Part shown: piece by piece, positions 58,966-64,000 of the stretch
How positions within the stretch are numbered: the stretch's first letter is position 1
How the letters are laid out: each line of letters opens with the position of its first letter
Assembly (NCBI GenBank): GCA_033398695.1
Contig: CM065802.1
Coordinates: forward strand, 75,316,096-75,380,095
Source of the DNA: Orobanche coerulescens
Lineage: Eukaryota > Streptophyta > Magnoliopsida > Lamiales > Orobanchaceae
Length of the DNA stretch: 64,000 nt
Reading direction: 5' to 3'
Position numbers and translations under genes: made by a program
Notes under the pieces: model-generated
What the model was told of the DNA's origin: nothing
What the model saw: only the letters and a program-made list of their open reading frames with translations
Database searches by the model: none

Positions 58966-59545
58966 TACTACCCTCCTTAAAAGAAGTTTCGTCCCGAAAC
59001 TTAAAACAAGTAGGGAGAAGAAATATCCCGCCAGGAAAACTCAACGAGGTACACAAGAAATGCGTAACTTTCGCCCATCAGCGAAACGTTACAAGCAATG
59101 CAAAGGAATATACGGCGTGAAAACACGCTCCACGACGACCAACACAACGCTACCGGTAAAGACATAATAAAACCAACAAGTGACAAGCGTCATCAAACAG
59201 ATAATACAATAAAGTCGATTATCCAAACAATCACAAAACACAAAGTACCTATTACGAGGAAACACGCACAATCGAGAAAATAGAAAGTAAACACAAATAA
59301 TTGACAAGGGCAATCACAAACAATTCGGACTAGGTCGAAATTCTCAAAAACCACACTAGTCATCTCTGTGTCCTTTCGGAGCAGAGACGCAACCTCAATC
59401 CCTAAATCTCTCAGTTATCGTCTCGCAATGCACGGCTCGGTGACCCACCTGGCCACACTCGAAACAACAGACTAATGGTGAACGATAATTCTTCGCGGTA
59501 CCAGATCAGGCAACAACATTCATACAACCCCGATCGAAAAATAAT
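58966..59545 (-). mobile_element. G-IV purine tract and short internal remnant
   Basis: Purine tract (rc of TACTACCCTCCTTAAAAG, 58966-58983) and AAGTTTCGTCCCGAAACTT (58985-59003) adjoin the LTR. The rest, to 59545, resembles the non-coding interior of G1 in composition (AACAACGA-rich) and encodes nothing I recognise. No 5' LTR follows; the element is cut off by the 14-bp array and Tat2. Confidence 0.65.
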
Positions 59546-59685
59546 GATCGAACAACAACGATCGGGCAACAACGATCGAACAACAATGATCGAACAACAA
59601 CAATCGAACAACAATGATCGAACAACAACGATCGAACAACAATGATCGTACAACAACAATCAAACGACAATGATCGAACAACAAC
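59546..59685. repeat. Ten-copy 14-bp tandem repeat
   Basis: Ten uninterrupted units of GATCGAACAACAAY (140 bp, no indels), with single-base variants such as GATCGGGCAACAAC and AATCAAACGACAAT. One and a half units of the same motif occur in G1 near 15274-15290, suggesting that the array grew from G1/G-IV interior sequence. Confidence 0.92.
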
Positions 59686-59761
59686 GAGAGGTAAACTTTG
59701 CTTGCTGAGTTGAAATTGGTCATTCGTGTAGGAGATGTGTTAACTTTTTTGTTTTGATGCA

Positions 59762-60678
59762 GGATCCGTAGCACAGATCCATCCTGTCCGCCGATGGTGC
59801 GGGATTTTCTGGCGAGCCGATCTCCTCGCCGGGCCTGCGATGTCCCGCTATACGTCAACCGGGCCGTTTCTGCTTTACCGAAGGCCTGGACGATCGATCT
59901 AGATGCGATCGCTCGTCAGCGATCTGGGAGTACAATGCAGGCTGCTTTCGCCCTTTCTCTCCAGGCGGCGACCATGGATGCCCAGGCTGTGCAGGAGTTT
60001 GAGAGGTGTCCTTCCACTACTCGCCTGCAGGCGGATCTCGAGGCGGCTCGGAAAGAGAACGCCGAGTTCGCCGACCGGATTGTGGCAATGGAGAAGGACT
60101 CCCTGGATGCAGCTAAGTGGGCGAGTCATGAACTTGAGCTGGCGAGGAAGGATGCCGAGGAAGCCCGAGCGACGGTCGACCGATTTTGGGACCGGATGAC
60201 AGATGTCGTACGCTCGCAGACGGCCGGTGAGAAGGAGGCTGATCGACTGAAGGTGACTATCGCTCGGCTGACCAGCGAGCTGTCGGAGTCGAGGGAAAAA
60301 ATGGCTGCAAGGGAGGCCGAGCTCCAGGGCGCGCAACAGGCGATGGCGGAGCTGAAAGGAAAGGTAGAGGCGACCAAGACCGATCCCTTTCTCAACTTGG
60401 AGTTTGTCAGCGAGTTTGCCTATTATATGGCGTTCGCTGACTCGATCCGAGCTGCTAAGAAGGGAGGGTTGGAGGTCGGCCCTCTTGCTGAGAACTTCAA
60501 GGCGTATGCGTTGGAGCATCCTCTCCATCCTACTTTCTCCTTGCCGATCTTGGATCTCGCGAATATCGGTGTGGACATGAGCTGGTATCCGACTCCGGTG
60601 AACATTGTTCATCCCAACGCTCCGGAGGACGGGGAGGCCGCTCCGGAGGCTGAAGGCGAAGGCCAGGCAGGGGCCTGA
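59762..60678 (+). CDS. Last exon of the Tat antisense gene, open (coiled-coil protein)
   Basis: Plus strand here because Tat2 lies on minus. An intron remnant GTAAACTTT…TTTTGATGCAG (59691-59761) ends at the exon. The exon is open for about 305 codons to TGA 60676-60678, with a possible internal start at 59794 (MVRDFLASRSPRRACDVPLY). From residue ~70 a long heptad-rich coiled coil (DLEAARKENAEFADRIVAME, TIARLTSELSESREKMAARE, AMAELKGKVEA), then NLEFVSEFAYYMAFADSI, a conserved LEHPLHPTFSLPILDLANIG and an acidic Glu/Gly/Ala tail. Against the Tat1 copy most differences are single substitutions, and the Tat1 stop is a Trp codon here. Upstream exons are missing, so the full protein cannot be made from this locus. 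Function unknown. Confidence 0.75.
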
Positions 60679-61030
60679 GGCAATTCGTTTTTGTTTGTTT
60701 TAGCTATTCTTGCCTTGTAATTTTGTAGCTTTTCCTTGTAGTACTTAGGCCTTCGGGCGACCGTGTATGTACCTTTGAGACTTCAAGTAATGAAATGAAT
60801 GTTTGATTCTTTGATTTATCACTTGAATGACTGCTTTTTTTTAGTCTTTTCCTTGACTTTGTACAAATGTGTGAGGAGAGATTGTTGCGTGTGTAGTATG
60901 TCTAAGTGAATTGATAAACTCATATAGATAAATTTTACAACACATTCGATCGCTGCACAAGCATCTGCTAATTGCCGATCTCCGTATGTGATTGGATAGG
61001 GAAGATCGTCGTATAGGTAGTCCGCACTCT
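60679..61030. other. 3' flank of the antisense gene
   Basis: After the stop, T-rich sequence and AAGTAATGAAATGAATG (near 60785) could serve as a plant polyadenylation region. The same text is present antisense in Tat1 at about 32285-32400. No other feature seen. Confidence 0.4.
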
Positions 61031-61239
61031 TCCCCCTTGTTTTTGTTCACTTAGTAAAATAAGGGGATGAAAATAACTCGTTGAGTGAGCGGTCTTTAAT
61101 TTTGTCGAATCCTCGAGGAAGGTCGTCCATCTCGGTCTTTGAGGAACCATGCACGATCGCGGAGTTCGATGGACCGATCTCCACGACCATGTCTTGTGCG
61201 CGAGCGACATTGTCTGTCTCGTGACTCATTTTATTGTGA

Positions 61240-61700
61240 GGGTCCTCCGTTAGGTTGCGCCTCGCCTCGTATTTAAACAAAGGGCGTGTGGTCTTGGTCT
61301 GGAGGAGTCCTTGCGCGGGGCGTTGTCGGATTAATCGACTCCACGTCCGCGGCTTGTTAGCTCTTTTCTACCTCGGATCGTCATGTTAGATGGCAATCCT
61401 CGACGGTATACGTTGAGACGGGGGTAGGGACGATCGTACTGTCCGTGAAGGATCCACCATGCTAAGTGACGGACCTTCGAGGGTGGGCGATCGTGTCCAT
61501 TGATTTGTTTGGAGGGTCCTTCGACTACGCACGCCTCGTATTTAAACGAAGGGCGAGCGATCTCAGCCAAAAGGAACCTTGCATGGCCTAAGCAGTCGGT
61601 TCCATCGACCACCAGGACCATGGCTACACTCTTCCACCTCGGATCGTCATGTTAAATGCCGACCTTCGAAGGTGTACGTTGTGCGGGGGAGGCGATCTCG
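61240..61700 (-). repeat. ~240-bp repeats of Tat2
   Basis: Two or three units with CCTCGTATTTAAACRAAGGGC (near 61263 and 61536) and CTACCTCGGATCGTCATGTTAG / CCACCTCGGATCGTCATG (near 61369, 61636). Matches Tat1 31385-31870. Confidence 0.7.
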
Positions 61701-61956
61701 TGCCTTAGTCCAACATGTTAGATGATGAACTGTAGATGGCGAGCGAGTCCTCCAGTTTTTTGAAGCGTTAGCTCAGGCAGTAGCCTTTTGTTCAATGAGG
61801 TGGGAAATCGGGGAGAGACTTCCGAGGTTCCCTTCTCTTGATTGAAGCATGTAGATACGGTCGCCGAGGTTGATCGAGGGGTCGGCTCATATGAGATTTC
61901 CAGCCTGTTCGCGTTTGAATCGGACGATCGTGTTGGGAGATTGGTAGAGGCTCTGG

Positions 61957-63483
61957 CTAAGCCAATAAGCTGTCCAACTTGCCCTCCTCGAACAATCTCC
62001 AGAGTTGTCTGAGGAGGTCGCGGCATTGGTTGGTGCTGTGGCCGGGACTCTTATGGTAGGCACAATATTGATTGTTGTCCAGGTGACCGTGGTCCCTTAT
62101 AGCCTTTGGCTTGTTCAGTGGTTTGCGCCCCTTGATGGCGTGGAAAATGTGGGTCGGAGTTCGGTTGAACGTATGGAGGAGATGGGTTCCCATGTCCTCG
62201 AAGGCGGGTGGCTTGGCGACTGCCTTCTTGGTTTTGGCGATCGCCGTCTTTCAGACAGGAGGCGGCGTTTCCTCGCCTAGGCAGAGGGTGAGTAGCCTTT
62301 GCCTGGCCAGAAAGTCGGCAGCCTTAGCTCGGAAGATCGCGTAGGTTGGGGGGATGTTCTTCGTGAGATGTATAAACATGGGTGAATGACCGTACAATCC
62401 CCCCAGGACCGAGTAGAGAGCGAGCTCGTCGCTGATGGGCTCGCCAGTGAGGATGATTTCGTCCACTCGGTCGATGTAATCTGCATCGGATTCGTCTTCC
62501 CCCTGCCTGATTTTTATCTTGCGGTGGGGGCCTTCTGGTCTAGCGACCTTGGCGGCGAAGTATGACGTAAAGTCGCTCGCCAGTTTCTCAAAGGAGATGA
62601 TCGATCGCGGTGGTAGTGAGATGTATCACCTATGGGCCAGCTCGCCCAAGGTTAACGGGAAGATTCGGCACTTGGTCGCATCTGATGCCCCACATTCGGT
62701 CATGTAGATCCGGAACTTGCTTAGGTGGGTCTCGGGGTCCGATCTCCCTTCATATAGAGGTGTTTTGGGAGGAGCGATCCCTGTTTTCACGGGGGCGATC
62801 TCGATGTGGACCGCGAGTGGCTCGGTCGGCCCGATGATCTTTCTGCTGGTGCTTGCCCCAGTGTCCAAGAGTGCTTTCATCTCGTCGAGCTAGCGTTGCA
62901 TAGCGGCCATCGCCGTGGCCTGACTGCTCGCGGCTAGGCGCTTGGAGCGGGAGCCAAGGCGATCAAGTACTGACCCCCTGGCGTTCGGAGTGGGAGCCAA
63001 ACGGTTGACTTGTGTTCGGCTGGGAGTCGGGTAGGCCGAACTCCTGGTGACGGACTCGGATCCTGTCGTCTCGTGGATGGGGCCAGAATTCCCCGGTCGC
63101 CAAGATGGGTCGCTTCCCAAGCGACTGAATATGGAACCGTCCGGCCGAGCGAGAGCCTTTTCTCGCGAATCGGGGCTTTCTGACGATCGCTCGCCCAGTA
63201 GCCCATTAAATTTCCATTTGCCCATGCGGCGGATGGCCGAGGGAGTTATTGCGGGCGACGCGCATGCTCTCCGTCGCTCCTTTAGGATGGCCATAGCCTC
63301 CTCGATCTGTTCCTCGGTTTGGAACTGGTCGAGTGAGAGGTTGGGGCCATCCCTCAAGTGCGGGATCGAGAGTCTCCTGTCGCCGCGGCTTCCCTCTGCC
63401 GTCGGCTGGGGCTCGGATTGAGCCGGGATACAGTGTCCGGCGGTTCGGAGAGCGGCTCTCTTCGATGTGGTGGCGGACGTCAT
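61957..63483 (-). pseudogene. gag: Tat2 gag, three stop codons
   Basis: Starts at ATG 63483-63481 (MTSATTSKRAALRTAGHCIP). One reading frame continues through the whole protein except for stops at 62890-62892 (TAG for CAG), 62626-62628 (TGA for the Trp seen in Tat1) and 62251-62253 (TGA for CGA). Domains: N-terminal disordered Ser/Arg-rich part, retrotransposon-gag domain (SDPETHLSKFRIYMTECGAS, IFPLTLGELAHR, LGGLYGHSPMF), and a zinc knuckle in frame (CAYHKSPGHSTNQC, CX2HX4HX4C) followed by LLRQLWRLFEEGKLDSLLA. No frameshifts are needed before the last stop; a short gap follows it near 62200. Confidence 0.88.
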
Positions 63484-63590
63484 GATTCTGAAGGCTTTCT
63501 TTGAAGAGCAGTGAGTGTCATTTCAAGTATATGCCCTGAGAACAGTGAGTGTTCTTCGGGACGGTAGGAATAAAAATAAAGGTATAGATC

Positions 63591-63609
63591 CCCTTCCTCT
63601 AGCGCCAAT
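63591..63609 (-). other. Primer-binding site of Tat2
   Basis: Reverse complement of the Tat1 site (ATTGGCGCTAGAGGAAGGG), next to the LTR end at 63610. Confidence 0.7.
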
Positions 63610-64000
63610 TGTTGCTACCCAAAATATTATCCGGAGATAGATATTTCTAGAATGGATGGATAGCAAACAAAGTGCGAGAGCACTTCCGTAGAGAAAATAA
63701 ATAACACAAGATTTGCCGCGGTTGTTAGTCCCGGGCTTGAATGCTCTCGCGAGATGTTATTAATACAGATATTCGGGGATACAAGTATTAATGTAAGAGT
63801 ACAATTACAATGAGTGTAGAGACCCTTGTTATCTTAGCTAGTGAGCGTGTAGATTGCCGGAAGAACCAGATATGATGCTCTGTGAGTTTTTGTAACAACG
63901 TTGATGAGCTATGACAACCGTGAGAAATCGACAGTCTCTCACGGTATGTAGCTGTTGAAGGTTTGAGATCCTGGGCTTGTGAGTCTCTTCGAATCTGCAA
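63610..64000 (-). mobile_element. Tat2 5' LTR, partial
   Basis: Minus-strand LTR end (GGGTAGCAACA at 63620-63610) continuing past the window edge. Positions 63751-64000 match positions 1-250 closely. Confidence 0.93.

Larger units (their letters stand above)
59686..64000 (-). mobile_element. Tat2: truncated Tat element
   Basis: Minus-strand copy of the Tat1 family. 5' LTR from 63610 to beyond the window, primer site, gag (63483-61957), repeats (61240-61700) and the last exon of the antisense gene (59762-60678). It breaks at about 59686-59697, inside the last intron. The remaining antisense exons, the purine tract and the 3' LTR are gone, replaced by the 14-bp array. Confidence 0.9.

Noticed and set aside
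59546..59685. 14-bp array as a telomere or centromere satellite
   Set aside because: Only ten copies, motif unlike plant telomere repeats, and a seed motif exists in the G1 interior.
59899..60612. 237-codon minus-strand ORF as a gene
   Set aside because: Shadow of the plus-strand antisense-gene exon; composition and family match support only the plus strand.

Overview
The window is plant nuclear heterochromatin, from an angiosperm and probably a eudicot; the sequence does not let me name a species. I see no host gene, rRNA, tRNA or CRISPR array. Almost every base belongs to transposable elements: Ty3/gypsy LTR retrotransposons with initiator-Met-tRNA primer sites (Tekay/Del-like), a gag-only gypsy family of Tat type that carries an antisense gene, Ty1/copia elements (Tork-like, tentative), a Mutator-like transposase fragment and a Tourist-type MITE. 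All coding regions but one are interrupted by stops, frameshifts or insertions.

Layout, left to right. 1-955 is a partial Tat-type LTR on the minus strand. 956-5039 is a decayed gypsy LTR ('A') that contains a TSD-flanked fold-back element built from LTR ends (2609-3597). 5088-7662 holds the C-terminal end of a gypsy pol followed by its 3' LTR ('B'), whose last bases were hit by a MITE. An LTR-like piece (7663-8270) and a MULE transposase relic (8275-9232) follow. From 9233 to 46261 a minus-strand copia family forms a tandem array: four LTRs (9233, 21472, 24914, 36621), each followed on the right by RT/RNase H/integrase remains. The first three units end at the same integrase breakpoint. Three elements are nested in the array with clean 5-bp target duplications: G1 (12022-20636, GTCTT), Tat1 (28374-36486, TCCTA) and G-II (39477-43888, CCATT). 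Element G-III (5' LTR 46267-48332, gag and pol to 51048) sits in the gag of the last copia unit. Copia copy C5 (51049-55923, plus strand) sits in the G-III reverse transcriptase. The LTR of G-IV (55924-58965, minus strand) sits in the C5 integrase. A ten-copy 14-bp repeat (59546-59685) then joins abruptly to a second, truncated Tat copy (59686-64000, minus strand).

Working units. Within each gypsy LTR the order is recurrent: a cluster of 12-bp palindromes, a TATA box 11-19 bp after the last one, short tandem repeats about 0.6-1.1 kb downstream, and a GC hairpin before the LTR end. The palindrome sequence differs between families while the layout is kept. The two Tat copies carry gag in sense and, in antisense, an intron-containing gene with its own TATA box and 3' end. 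They lack recognisable protease, reverse transcriptase and integrase, so they would need enzymes from elsewhere.

All calls rest on reading the sequence and on knowledge of the families. No alignment, database search or structure prediction was run.
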